A DNA stretch of 64,000 nucleotides. Origin: Tubulanus polymorphus. Taxonomy: Eukaryota; Nemertea; Palaeonemertea; Tubulaniformes; Tubulanidae. The translations under genes and the position numbers were made by a program. The stretch lies in the NCBI RefSeq assembly GCF_964204645.1, contig NC_134028.1, positions 22,666,153 through 22,730,152 on the forward strand. The letters are read 5' to 3'. Positions 25,049 through 36,845 of the stretch are shown piece by piece. Position 1 is the first letter of the stretch. Each line of letters starts with the position of its first letter. Under the pieces are notes generated by a model that was given only the letters and a program-made list of their open reading frames with translations, made no database searches and was not told the DNA's origin.

Positions 25049-25097
25049 AACGAGGGATTCGAACGTCTGATCCCGTGACATCGATAGCCATTAAGAC
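25049..25097 (-). repeat. tRNA-like (SINE head) remnant
   Basis: On the - strand, TGGCTATCGATG (A-box-like) precedes GTTCGAATCCC (B-box) by about 20 bp. No cloverleaf can be folded, so it is not a tRNA gene. A related remnant lies at 26277-26325. Confidence 0.4.
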
Positions 25098-25364
25098 AAG
25101 ATAAGATAAACTCTTGAACTTTGGTGGAGGAGACCGACGTGTGCTCACATTGAGACACAGCTAAACCACTGCATATTGAGTTGGTAATTCTATTAATTTG
25201 GGAAACGTAAATTCAGGATTGTTTTGTCAAAATTGTGACCGGATATTTTGGTCATGTGTATCATTCTTCCCTGTCTGAGCTCAAGTTACCCAGGCAGCGG
25301 GATGGGCCACAATTTTTGAGTGAGATTTAGGGTTAACAAATTAGTAGCTGGTGTCAGATAGCTA

Positions 25365-25432
25365 GGGCACGTGTAGCGTCTGGCAACGAGGACATAATAA
25401 TCAGGTTCGAATCCCTGCCGGGGAGGATGATG
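25365..25432 (+). repeat. tRNA-like SINE head, family S1, copy 1
   Basis: TAGCGTCTGG and CAGGTTCGAATCC mark Pol III A- and B-box-like sites, followed by GCCGGGGAGGATGATG. The B-box and following GCCGGGGAGGATG are shared with 56990-57052, so the two are members of one SINE-like family. Confidence 0.5.
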
Positions 25433-25693
25433 ATCTCTAACCTAGCCTGCTGATAGTTAAGTGACAGTTGAAACAATTTGATTTGATTCCTTTTGCATGA
25501 TTGATACAGAGATTATATCAAACCACGATCGAGCTTGATACATGATATATCGTCAGTCAAAACAATGAATTGGTATCTATTTCGTGCTTACGAAATTTGA
25601 TTTTTTTTTTTAATGTCGGGGAAGAAAAAAGCAATCAATTCATGTGAAAATTCACGATCCCTTTTCTTTCATAGTCTCCATGACGTTTTATCG

Positions 25694-25981
25694 ATGGTTG
25701 CCTGTCCAATTCTGCGCCACCTGCATCCAGTCAGATGAACATTTAAGATGGGACCGTACCGGGACTATCGGTGCTGCTGAGCAAATTTCAGATTTTCGCT
25801 ATTACATGTATCATTTTGAAAGAATATCAAAGAATTTCAGATAGACATATTATAGTATTACATCAAATATGTTGAGTTTCCTAATTAATGTCGCGTATTA
25901 AATCGGACGAATAAAGAATAGTGTAGACTGGTTGCCGGTCACTTGATTGCGCAACAGGTGGCACAGAATTGGACAGGCAAC
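25694..25981. repeat. Inverted repeat with 28-bp arms
   Basis: The left arm at about 25694-25720 (GGTTGCCTGTCCAATTCTG then CGCCACCTG) returns in reverse complement at about 25954-25981 with one mismatch. Related GACTGGTTGCC...GCAACCAATCTAAG sequence occurs at 31891-31924. It is probably a MITE or two opposed MITE ends. Confidence 0.55.
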
Positions 25982-26276
25982 CAATCTAAGAAGAGAGTCA
26001 TTTTTCGAAAAATAGCGAATTTTCTGACCTTCTGATGAAAAGAGAAGATAAACCCATGAATTAAAGCTAGCGATCTTCAACGATGTGCGAGATCGAAAGT
26101 GATTTAAGTCCCTGTGTACGAAGATCGAATCCCAAATATTCAAAAATACATTTAGTACTTATAACTATGATATCATTTCAGATTTAGAAATAATAAGAAA
26201 GAAATGTTAATGCATAGCATTAGGGCATAAACCTAAAATTAAAAAGGAAAAAGTTATTTTAATTTTTGATAGGTAT

Positions 26277-26325
26277 ATAACGGGATTCGAACCTGATTTA
26301 CTGACGTCCGTGACAGTTAGTAGTC
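26277..26325 (-). repeat. tRNA-like (SINE head) remnant next to gene start
   Basis: On the - strand, AGGTTCGAATCCCGTTATA is a B-box-like terminus, and the preceding GTCACGGACGTCAG resembles the remnant at 25049-25097. It ends only a few bases before the ATG at 26329, so it must lie in the 5'UTR or promoter of that gene. Confidence 0.35.
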
Positions 26326-26328
26326 AAC

Positions 26329-29300
26329 ATGTCTTCCAGGAAAAGCGTTGCTGGAAAAAATCCCGAAGAAAAACCGAAAGAAGCGGCTTTAAAACCGGAC
26401 AAACAATCTAATCCTGCAGTCGGGAAGGAGAAGAACACAATGAAGATGTCTTTAGAAGAGAAAATAGCGATGATTGACCGTGAAATCAGCGCAATTCATC
26501 ATTGTTTCGTTCGACAGGGTGAGTGGCTGGGGGATCGGGGAGAGGAGGCCGCGCCCGAGTTTTTTACTTCCTTGTTTAACCTGTTTACATAGCCACGTTT
26601 AGGAAATAAGCTATCCTTCTTACTTAGCTACCCTCTTACTAATAATCTACAGCAAGGCCCAGGACAGATAATTTTACAGGGGATGTCTAATTCTCTTAGC
26701 CTATACGATCTAGACTGCCCCCTCCCAATTTTTTTAGATAGGCCCATCCCCTCCACAATTTCATTTGAATACCCGATATACATCTCCCAATGAGTAAGGA
26801 TGCTCTCTAAAATAAACCCCCTGGATCCAAGCCTAATGCTCCGTATTATTTCCCAGAGTTAGCTGAGAATTTTGTTGCCTTATCCGCTAGGCAGAGGCTG
26901 CTTTGGGGGGCCAATCCTTTCCTCCTTTTGAGAAAACGGTGTTGCCCGAACTCCCGAAATCGAAACTTTCTACAAAAAAAAATTTGGAAACTTTCTGCCG
27001 TTCTACTTCGTCTATTAAACGATTCTTACTAAAGTTGTTTTTGTTTTCGTTCATGAGCGATATTTAACTCGGCAAACTGCTCCCGTAATGCTGAAAAAAC
27101 TGCTGCGCAGACGCTCAAAAGACGTTGCTATGATATCATCACCTATTCATCAGCATAACGAAACAATTTACGTGACGCCACGTTACGGGCCGCGAAAGCC
27201 GTATTTCAGCATTACGACGCAGGGAGCGATCTTGAATTTGAGTTCCGCAAATATTAGCCTATACTAGCTAGGTGCTGGCAACATTCTGAGAAATGCTTAT
27301 TTCGATTAACCCTCGGTTAACTACAGCGGCAGTTTATGTTTGAGTTGTGTTGTATTTTCAGGTTTTACGCCGTTAGAAATCGAACACGGAGCTCGTCCGA
27401 TACTGGCGTGCATCGCTAGCGCTTACCGTAAACGTTGGGCGATCGGACTCGTTAAGTTTGCGTTAGTGATCGCTGTTATTTGGGCCGTGTTATATTTCAA
27501 ACCGGCGAGTGGTCTGATGGTATTCTATTCGCGGATTGCAGCCGTCAAGGTATGTATAAAACTGTCTAAAGAGGCTTTCGCGATATACGACTACTTCATT
27601 GATTTACTGTTATAAACATGGAAAATAATCAGGGAAAACGCAGAGAATTCGTAAACGGGCGGAAAGCGGCCTCCCTGTTACTGTATCGTTGTAAAAGCTG
27701 ATTGTCTCGTGTTGTATTATATTTATTAACCTGGGAAATTCAGTGAATCAGAAAGATATAGAAGAAATAAGGGAAAATCAAGGAATTTGACAAATTTTGA
27801 AAAAAAAACCTGGAACGCAGGAAAATTTGGTGACGGATGTTATTGACCACGTTATTGACTTACTACGGTATATTGTTGTAAAGCTGATTGTCTCGTGTTG
27901 TATTATATATTTGTAGCTGTTGTATCCGTACTGGGATTTCACTACGATTCACCGCGACTACGAGTGTTCGGTGAAGAATCCGTACTACGTGCCGCCGAAA
28001 CTCGGCGTCGACGACTGCGAAAAGTGCGAAAATCTCGACTTCATTTCGCGTTTGTCGAACTTGTCGTCGGAGGTGATGAACGAACAGTATTTGAGACGCG
28101 ACACTCCGGTGATCGTCACCGACGCGATGAGTCAATGGCCGGCGATGAAAAAGTTCGACATTCAAGAGCTGGCACGGGTAAGGAATAGAACAGCGGACCT
28201 CGCACATCCTCAAATTTTCAATTTTGCATCACATGGTTCCCGCAGAACTGGAGGAAAATTGGGGAGACTTGGTAATTCCCAGACTGGAAATATTTCAGAA
28301 CTGCACCAGGGAGAGACATTTTAATTGAAAATCAACTAGAAACGCCCAACATCAGCACACTTTCAGGAAGGGATCAGCTGAGATTATTTTTGACAATTCA
28401 AGCTTGAGAATGCATCAATTCTCCCTCAGTAAAGACTTGAACCTGATTGCATCGAGACTTGGCCGGTCACGTTACAAAACTAAGCCCAAATACGTATTAT
28501 ACCAGGGTAGTTTTCTGAGCTGGATGAAGATGACTGCAGATATCAAAAGAGTTGGTTCCAGGCTGCACATTGTATTCAAGTGATTCATTATGTATTTTAT
28601 ATTGTAGTTGTACACAAGTGAACCGAAATTGAAAGATGTCAACGGATGTTATTTTTCGAGTAATATTCGGTCGGGCAATGGAAATAATCGCCTGTTTCTG
28701 ATGAGGGCGGCCGATGGAGAATTCAACGATTTCTACGCGCACTGGTAAATATGAAACGCAAGTAACAATATATTCAAACACTATATCAATCGATATCTCG
28801 ACGGAGCTTCTGCGGTTGTTTTATCAATACAGTTGAGTCAATACATAGCACAAATATTGAGCTCTGTTATGTTTTGAAACCGTAATTTTCATTATAAAGC
28901 TCGAAGCTTCTCATTGTTGGAATTTTTCAGTCAGAAAAAAAATCTTCCAGAAATTTTCAAGCTTTACTCAGGCAAGGTGTTGAAATAAAGCGAGTTTGAC
29001 TGTTTATTACTATTTCAGGGAGAACTGTCTGGACGACTCGGCGAAAGCGTTGCGTAATTATTATCACCGGCCGTATTTCTTACCACGGTCATCGTTTCTA
29101 GACGCGAATAACTGGGTGTTTCTGTCGTCGGAATACAACTCGAGGATATTTAAAATGGTCAGTTTTCCATTTGTAATTACGAATAGTTGATCTTATTTCG
29201 GGCTTTGCAGATTTATTCTTCCCTGCAGGGAAAATGCGGGAATTCTGACACATTTCTATTCCTTAAAGAATTCGAATTTTAGGTGTGTTGTCGTTCATGC

Positions 29301-30840
29301 TGGTGATGAGCGGCATAAGGAACCATTCTATTAGAAGCAGCCCCCGCTGAGAATATCTAATTATAAGTTAATCAGGGAATTTTTATTCAATGGTCATGGG
29401 GAAATAACTAGGGATGGAACTTTCGTATCTTATTCAAGGACTCCATGCTCTGTGAGAAGCCAGCTATTCATGTCAAGTCATATATATCATAACCATTCAA
29501 CATCTGCTGCAATAAGCTTAGAGAAAAGCTCATATTGTTTTCAATGTAATCACTTGTACTAAGCCTTACATTGCCTACTGTTTATAGGCATAAATTTCAT
29601 TAATCCTAATTTACAATAATATCATAGTTGTATAAGCATAGTTGTATAAGAGAGTTAAATGTCGAGATACTAAGCCACTTATTAACTAATTTTGGTTAGT
29701 GTTCATATGACTTAACTTCATTCCAATTACTGACTGAACTGCAGTCCAGGTACGACTAAACAATTGATTTGCATATAGGCCTACCCATATACTACGCATA
29801 GAGAATTGTTTTGCCTTTTTGCCTACAAAAGGGCCCTTATGTTCATCTTTGTTCGCCCGTCCATACACACCTGTGTCCACTTCCAAGATTGGGTCATCTC
29901 ATTTATCTAACCTTTTCTGACTACAGGGGCTCTCAAGAATTGAAGATGTGTTTAAATCAATATTTCAGAATCCTCTGACCGGCGTGGCGCCGATGATTTG
30001 GTATGCGCAAATTAGAGGACGCACAGAAATTCGTTTGCTGCCGAGGTCGCCGTGCGATTCGAAAGATCTCTGCATAAATCTGGTCGATACGCTGAACGAA
30101 GGAGAGATCTGTGAGTATTACTGGCTACCACCAGGGGGAGTTAGTGTCGAATGTCAACTGATCGAATCAGCTGAAAACTTAGTTGATATCGGGCGTTAGA
30201 CGTATACAAGGAAACTAACTTGATAATTTATTGAGCTTTTGAAGATAATATATACACAAATAACATACCCCGGTAATATTAAAGAGTGATAAAGTTATTT
30301 CGAATTTGAATATGTCAATGGGATACTGGCACACACCAGATGGCGCAACAAACATCGGGTTATTCCTAGCGAAAATCAGTTCATTTTCAATGAAATTTGA
30401 ACTCGATTTTTAGGCTTCCAAATGGAAAATTATCAAACGAGGCATTGGAAGATTCGTTTTCTAACTCGGTGTATGGTATAGATTTTACTGATTTGGGAAT
30501 GAGAAAATTTAATTGAAATGTAGAAGGAAATTGACCGCGGTAACCCGGTGCCACTAGCGAACCTTGTGGTTTATCGAATGTGGTTGAATCCTTGCTTGCC
30601 ACTGTAGGGTTTCCAGTATCCGATTTAATAAGGACCCCCATGCCACCAGCTATCTCGGTAGATGGCGTACCGAAAATATGAATAAATTCAGATTACTCTT
30701 AAACTGATCTCAAAATAACCTGAATTATCATGATCTTTTCAGTGGTTTTTACGGATGCGATGTGGAACTTCGATTTCGTTCCTGGCGGAGGTTCACCCAG
30801 TGAAAGTGTAGCTATAGGCGGCGGAGGAACTTTCGATTAG
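26329..30840 (+). CDS. Single-pass membrane protein, C6orf89 (BRAP)-like
   Basis: The predicted protein has 384 residues from seven exons: 26329-26518, 27362-27549, 27917-28177, 28608-28744, 29019-29157, 29969-30110 and 30743-30840; all phases agree. Residues 1-60 are Lys/Glu rich and cytosolic-looking. One hydrophobic segment (about 91-110, FALVIAVIWAVLYF) follows a basic stretch, giving a type II membrane topology. The large C-terminal part has a CEKCEN motif, RRDTPVIVTDAMSQWP (reminiscent of cupin/JmjC folds) and a glycine-rich end. No iron-binding HxD...H triad is visible, so an oxygenase activity is unlikely. Domain order and the TM position recall the C6orf89/bombesin receptor-activated protein family; that assignment is from memory of the family and moderate at best. 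Possible AATAAA at 31402. Confidence 0.75.
30319..30623. mobile_element. MITE family M1, copy 1 (intronic)
   Basis: It starts TGGGATACTGGCACACACCA and ends with GTTTCCAGTATCC, imperfect inverted termini. Internal landmarks are ACCAGATGGCGCAAC, TCAATGAAATTTGAACT and GTGCCACTAGCGAACCT. It lies in intron 6 of the C6orf89-like gene. Further copies: 48365, 55538, 57838, 60716 and degenerate ones at 36070 and 63684. Confidence 0.75.
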
Positions 30841-31596
30841 ACGGCCGAAAATGATGTTATAATATCATGTTAATCATGTGTTAATCAAATTTATTTATTC
30901 AGAGGTTCAGTCAATAATCTAGAACTAAGTATTTGCTGTTTTCTTCAATATTTTTGTACCCTTCTGCTGCTCTATTTTTTAGATTAGTTTAATATCGAAT
31001 CTCTGTATCGTACTTAGCAGCTGTCAATCTTGAGTTGTCTGCGCCCTGCTTCCCTGCTGATCCCCACCTCAGACTATCAGCTGTCTGATCTTATCCAAGA
31101 CATTTCTATTTGAAAATAGATTACAGTTTTTTACCTGATCCCACGGACAAAGATGTTTTATGACCATGCTCGGAAAATCAGATTGACTTCACCGAAAAAA
31201 AGGGATTATCTAATAGGATTTGGGTACAGGCAACTGATTGATATTGATAACCTGCATTAAGTTGCTATCATACGAAAACCTGGAGTTTTTTTTTTTATGA
31301 ACCCTTCCTCGTTAGGCTGATTTTGGCTTTTCATATAATGTTTTCTATTTGTTTTAAGCTTACTTTCATATTTATACAAGAATCTCTATTATTTACGTAA
31401 AAATAAAGAATTTATGTCAAGCACTCTGAAGCATTTTTTTGTGAAATTTATTGGAAGGTGGAACAACCAGTGACGAACTGGAATTTGGAAATGGCTGGGG
31501 AAAAGAAAAACATATTTAGGGTTAAGCATTTAATTACATGTAGTTGATTCAACAAATGATTAACTGGAAATCGGAAATGGCCAAGGAAAAATATTT
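30841..31596. other. Gap between membrane-protein gene and tRNA-Leu
   Basis: The first part is presumably the 3'UTR of the preceding gene (AATAAA at 31402-31407 is the nearest clean signal). Nothing else is recognised. Confidence 0.5.
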
Positions 31597-31679
31597 GTCA
31601 GAAGTGGGATTCGAACCCACGCCTAGAGAACTAGACTGCGACCTGAACGCAGCGCCTTAGACCACTCGGCCATCCTGAC
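31597..31679 (-). tRNA. tRNA-Leu(CAG)
   Basis: The 83-nt - strand sequence starts GTCAGGATGGCCGAGTGG and ends GGGTTCGAATCCCACTTCTGAC. The acceptor stem pairs (GTCAGGA/TTCTGAC with one G-T), the anticodon stem is CTGCG/CGCAG around loop TTCAGGT, so the anticodon is CAG (reads CUG, Leu). It has the long variable arm of class II tRNAs, a proper T arm (GTGGG/CCCAC) and both internal Pol III promoter boxes. No intron. It looks intact and functional. Confidence 0.95.
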
Positions 31680-32943
31680 TGTGCTGCCTTTGTCGTTTTA
31701 AATCCAGTTCTATACTGGCATTGTAGTCAAACCCCGAATATAAGTTTTTTTCAGGAACGAAAGTATATCATTTATGCAACTATAATACCGTAAATGGTGG
31801 ATGGTGATGATTTCCTTTCACAAACGGACCCAAGAACTTGGACATCGCCACTCGATTCAATCAGCCGCCATTGAAATAAATTAACTAGACTGGTTGCCCG
31901 TGCGAAGATCGCAACCAATCTAAGAGAAGAATTAGGTAACCTGCTGTGTACGGCAAATCCTCAGTACCTTTCTAGCCTACTTATAGAAAGCACTATTTGA
32001 TGAAACGTAAATAATCAATTTATTACCATTCTTTTTCTAAACTGACGTTCTTCAAAAAATTGATTATCTATGGCATGACGGAGAATCACTTTACTACGAG
32101 TAACGACCCCAGCATTCGCTCTCCAAACTCCGACGGACATCAGCTTTCGCTGATCACTTTCCTTGCAGTTAGTTATTCGGTAGCACTTAGTAACACGTGG
32201 AATAAGAAATTGAACAGAAATCTAAAAACGTCATAGAAAAAACTCAATCTGTTATTTCTTTAAAATAAATTTATTCTCAAATCTAAAAGTATCAATGTTA
32301 ACAAAATAAACTGAATTTCATATTTTCATGTATACGAAATGTTAACGGAAACAAAAAAAATTTATTTTGATTTACTAAGCTCATTAAATGGGCAATATTC
32401 TGGACGGAGAATAATCACACCTAAGACACAACTGGTTTAATCACCATAGCACAAAGCAGCTTTTAATGGACTTATTCAGAGATCAGATTATTTACAAAAA
32501 CTACCGACTATAATTCGTCTGGATAATAATTACATTATATCCATCCATAATGTGATATCAAAAATATAGCGCTCTACTGAAGAGACAGACTCAATCAGTT
32601 TAATCAGGAGCAATAAGCACATAAAATCTTAATTGTTCTGCCTTAATTGTTCGTATTAAGTACAAACGCGAAATTTAGCTGATTTTCAAACCAAGCAGCC
32701 AATTTTCCAAATTTTACCGACCTTACTGTATAATGAGTTGGGAATAAGGTGACTTAAAAAGCCACCTACTAAACATTATTTACATATAAACTGATTTTAG
32801 TGACAGTTTTCAGGTGGTTACAAGGCACCGAGTGAGATAGAGTCCACTGTATCGTAAGGCATCTCTATTCTTCGACCTTCACTAATATTCGTAAGCAAAG
32901 TTTCAAGGCAATGAATAATTGTGGCCGTTGGATGACTAGGCGT
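31680..32943. other. Gap between tRNA-Leu and the WD40 gene
   Basis: No gene is seen. A short remnant of the GACTGGTTGCC/GCAACCAATC repeat is at 31891-31924. The part adjoining 32944 should be the 3'UTR of the - strand WD40 gene. Confidence 0.5.
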
Positions 32944-35900
32944 CTACGGTAGATTAATCAATTTCAACGAGTCATCGCCGGAACCGACTGCAATGCGACC
33001 ACCACCTAGTGTGCTATCCATTGCCTGTACTGGCTTCTTCATCTGGATTACTCCATAGCACTGAAAATAAACAAAAGTTTTCACTATATCCATTTCACTA
33101 TATCCAAAAAACATCAAGACCTGGTTTTGGAGACCAGCAGCCGATTAAACATCATATTTCAGATATATCGATGCATAGGTCACCTGTATATAATATCTGG
33201 ATCAGATCGAAATGCAAATTCAACTGACCTGGATTAAACAGGTCTCTGAAAAGTGCTATCAGTAACTAATTGAATTATTTTCAGTTACATTTCATTGAAA
33301 TATGAAAGAAAATGTTCATATTAATCAGTAATCAACAGTAAACCCTCCGTAACATCTTTCATATTTCTGTATAAATCCAACAAATATAATCAATATTCTC
33401 ATTATAAGAGTAACAAATACTGAAAATCAGGAACAGTTGGCAGCTCTGGGTCTACTACGATTGTAGTCTACCTTAACCCCAGATATGAGTTTCACAACGA
33501 ACTGACTTCAAAACAGTTATAGACAAACTGAAAACTAAAAACATGAAAGACCAAGATGATTTACCTCGTCTGTGTTGATGTTGATGATTTTAGCGCTGTT
33601 CGTGCCACTACCACCAGCAATCACAACCGAATCGCTGAAATACTGCGCGCAGTAGAGAAATGACCCGTTTCCCTCGTCGGGGAACGGCACCTCCTTCGCT
33701 AGCTTTCCTTCCGTGTAATCCCATATCTGCAGAGCATGATTGGCCGTCCACGAACCGGTCAGTATTTGATTGCCCTGTGTGTTCAAACAAAAATTGCCAT
33801 CTTATAGTTTGAAAAATAATATTAGGGACCATTCATTTATCACGCACGCATAAAATTTGAATTATTCAACCCCCCAGCCATTTTTTCATATAAGTTAAGC
33901 ATTACAATACACTATTGCACTTACACCTCCCCCTCCCTTCAGGCCCATGTCGAGGGGGGCTTGGAGGTAAAGTTAAACAAACACTCTAAAATCTTCAAAA
34001 AGTCAGTGCCAACAATTCTGGGTCAAGTTTTTGTGAAATTTAGATACAATATTCATGCTTTTTAATAGAAATTGAAAATCATCCGTTCTCAAATGATTTA
34101 TTCAGATACCCGGACACTTCGTATTTAAGATCTGGCATTTATCAAACAAGAAGGTGCCCTTTATCTTGAAATAGAACTACCCATCAAAAAAGCTCGGCAC
34201 AGGCCTGCCCATGATGCGTATGTAATAAACGAATGACCCCTAATGCAGTTGTATCATGCCTGCATCATGCAAGTGAAAAACGTGATTTTCAACCAGTGAC
34301 ATCGATCGTACGTACCCTTATATCTAAACTATCGCCGCACACATGCGCACCTCCTATCGACCGTTTAACTCCGTCTTGCGAACGAGCGTCCCAAATCTAT
34401 ACGTACGAAACAAACCGGTGAATCGAACGAGAGAAAAAAAAACATGCGTCGTAACATGCGAAATTATAGTGATACGAGTAGAACCCCTCAGTAAAACAAA
34501 CCCCCAGATATTAGAAAACGTATCTAAATTAGAATTCATATCATAGTGAAAGTGATAATAGCGAGTTAGGCTGAAGAAAATTGATACCTTGTTTCTCCAT
34601 CTGCTGAGCTTAAAGGTTGACAAGGCCGGCCACCTATCTACCCTCTGCGCATACATTATTTTTTTTTTAAATCGGGATCAATTTTACCATATCAGACCCG
34701 GCCGCTATAGAAATGAACTGATTACAAATTTTTTTATATCTTACTTAAATGACCTGGCCGGTGCCGCAAAATAAGGTATCAGTTTTGTTTAGCCTTCGGT
34801 GGAGCCAGTGTATCATGCAACCAGTATACATGTATTTAAAGTTGCGCTTGAAAAAAAAGATGTACGTTATCAATTTCTAAAGGAGATACATACCTTGATA
34901 CAATTATCCCAGCCAGCTGTGACGAATATATCGTTCCGCTCGGGGTGGTACTTCAAAGCGAAAACTCTCATAGCGTGGCCGGCAGTCGGGTAGTCAGTAG
35001 GAACACACGTTTCGCTGTAGCCTTCGTATAACCTTACCAGCTGAAAAAAAAAACAGAAATAAAGTTCCCTTTGCAATTAAAGACCTTGGCCTATGAATTT
35101 CTAGTTTGGCGAGAATTTAGTAAGCTTCTATTTTGAGGTCTAGTTAGCTACTAGTGACTGAGATGACAAGGGTCAGCACACATCTCAAGCAGTCCGAGTA
35201 ATGAATTTGGAGTTAATTGGTCAATGGTAAAAAAGTGCAGAATACAAAGTGGTCTTCTAAATATGGAATACTACGATGGAAAATGGATCCACATCAGATG
35301 AATTTACCTGAGCCGTGTTGGTGTCATAAACTCGAACTCCGAGATCTCTTCCACCGGTGGCAAAATTGAAACCATCCATACAAAAGTCCATACAGTTTAT
35401 CTCATTTCCCTCTTCTGAAATGTGACAAAACGAACATTGGAGTTACAGTTGAATAGATCTATGAATTCATATCCATTATGATTCCAGTGTGGTGCTGATA
35501 ATGATAATTCGTTATCAACTAACCGTCTGCCTGTCTTCAATTGATTATGGTATCATGATATGTTTAATTGCAGGGCCCAGTTTCAAGAAAAAGTGTAACC
35601 CAAAATGGTTAAGATTGAATTATTGTCCTCGTATTGAAGACATAAAGAAAACAATAGCAATTACACCAACAATTTGAGTTAAACTTTTTTGTGGGGGCCA
35701 TTGTCGAGCTTTTGTGAGGGGCAGTTCTATTTCAAGACAAAGGGCGATATCTGAATTGTCATCAAAGCTGTAGGCCTAATACTTTGACAATATAGTTTAT
35801 ATCTTTAACACTACCTTCGATGATTTGATGGTATTTCATAGTATTGATATCGGCTTTGTAAATCTTTCCCTCCGAGGACGAAGCGAACAGAACGCTTTGT

Positions 35901-36845
35901 TCTTTCGGATTGAAACGCACGCACATGATCGCCAGACCGCCGTAACGAGCGCGGATCGGTTCACCTAAATACTTCCCGGTCACCGCATCGTACAACTGAA
36001 AATACGAGGGAATAAATCGCGTATAATTCATGAAAAACGGAACTGCTCAATTTGTATAGCATTACAGTAATGGGGTATCGGCACAAACCAGACGGCACTA
36101 CAATATACTTAGTTATACCTACTGAAATACAATAAACTCACCAGTACACCAGCTGTGCCGTGTCCAACAGCTAAATGATTCGCATCATAACTGAACTGTA
36201 AACTGAAAATTCCTTCCCTCGATATATCGTGAGGAATGCTGTTCACTTTGGCGTTCTTAAACTTCTCTTTCAAGTCATAATCTGAGGAAAGAGATAAAAC
36301 TCCGTAGTTAGAAATCATGCGTGCATCAATCAGCATTTATTTATTGCCGTTCTACCCATTTTTCCATCGGGCACACTTCCCCGATATTCAGTATTACCCA
36401 AGACATCTCTCCGATTGAAAATGAACTGCAAACACCAGAAATTAGACATTCTAACCACACAATTTCAAAAACTGATCATCTTCACTTCACATTAGTCTAA
36501 AATAGTACCAAGCCGTCGTTCCACAGGAACCCATAACAATGACTGGTATTCAGACTAACTTCACACGTGTTCAGTAGGCCTACTTCACCCGAGGCATTTT
36601 CAATTAAAAATGAGCTACAAATTTGTACAACTTTAGACATTTTATCAACTATCAAAAACTGATCATCTACACTTCACATGTGTTCAGTATTTCACCAGAG
36701 GCCATTCAAAGACCAGACATATTGTCTGTCCCGCTACATTAAATTGAAGGTTTATTTTATCATTTAAAATCAATCATTGGAGTAATTTACCTTTTTCTAA
36801 CGCCCTTCCCAACTGTATCGCTGATTCTAGCTTGCGTCGAGCCAT
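32944..36845 (-). CDS. WD40-repeat protein
   Basis: The predicted protein has 345 residues from eight exons in transcript order: 36791-36845, 36142-36281, 35815-35995, 35308-35414, 34894-35040, 34316-34396, 33565-33774 and 32944-33060. A short helical N-terminus (ARRKLESAIQLGRALEK) precedes a single seven-bladed propeller's worth of WD40 repeats. Signatures include FATGGRDLGVRVYD, FVTAGWDNCIK|IWDARS, ILTGSWTANHALQIWDY and IAVGSGDDSLKLINL at the C-terminus. The 81-nt exon at 34316-34396 completes the WD dipeptide of one blade and joins both neighbours in phase 0; without it the blade is broken. An in-frame TGA precedes the ATG in the genomic sequence. It is probably a scaffold protein; I cannot name an orthologue. 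Several introns carry MITE sequence. Confidence 0.85.
33822..34243. mobile_element. MITE with TTAGGG-type termini in WD40 gene intron
   Basis: The 5' end TTAGGGACCATTCATTTATC and the 3' end GTAATAAACGAATGACCCC/TAA form inverted termini of about 28 bp with several mismatches. The element is about 420 bp and non-coding. An internal block (34152-34205, CCCTTTATCTTGAAATAGAA) recurs inverted at about 35690-35750 in another intron of the same gene. Confidence 0.6.
35688..35752. repeat. Inverted partial copy of the TTAGGG-type MITE
   Basis: GAGCTTTTGTGAGGGGCAGT followed by TCTATTTCAAGACAAAGGGCG is the reverse complement, with several mismatches, of 34152-34205. The pair flanks three exons of the WD40 gene. 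Confidence 0.55.
36070..36118. mobile_element. MITE family M1, 5' fragment (intronic)
   Basis: TGGGGTATCGGCACAAACCA then GACGGCACTAC matches the 5' end of the M1 family; similarity stops within about 50 bp. It lies in the intron between exons 2 and 3 of the WD40 gene. Confidence 0.5.

Larger units (their letters stand above)
24312..26328. other. Gap upstream of the C6orf89-like gene
   Basis: No gene is supported. The interval carries an R1 retroposon fragment (24396-24440, - orientation), three tRNA-like heads listed separately, and an inverted repeat at 25694-25981. Confidence 0.55.
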
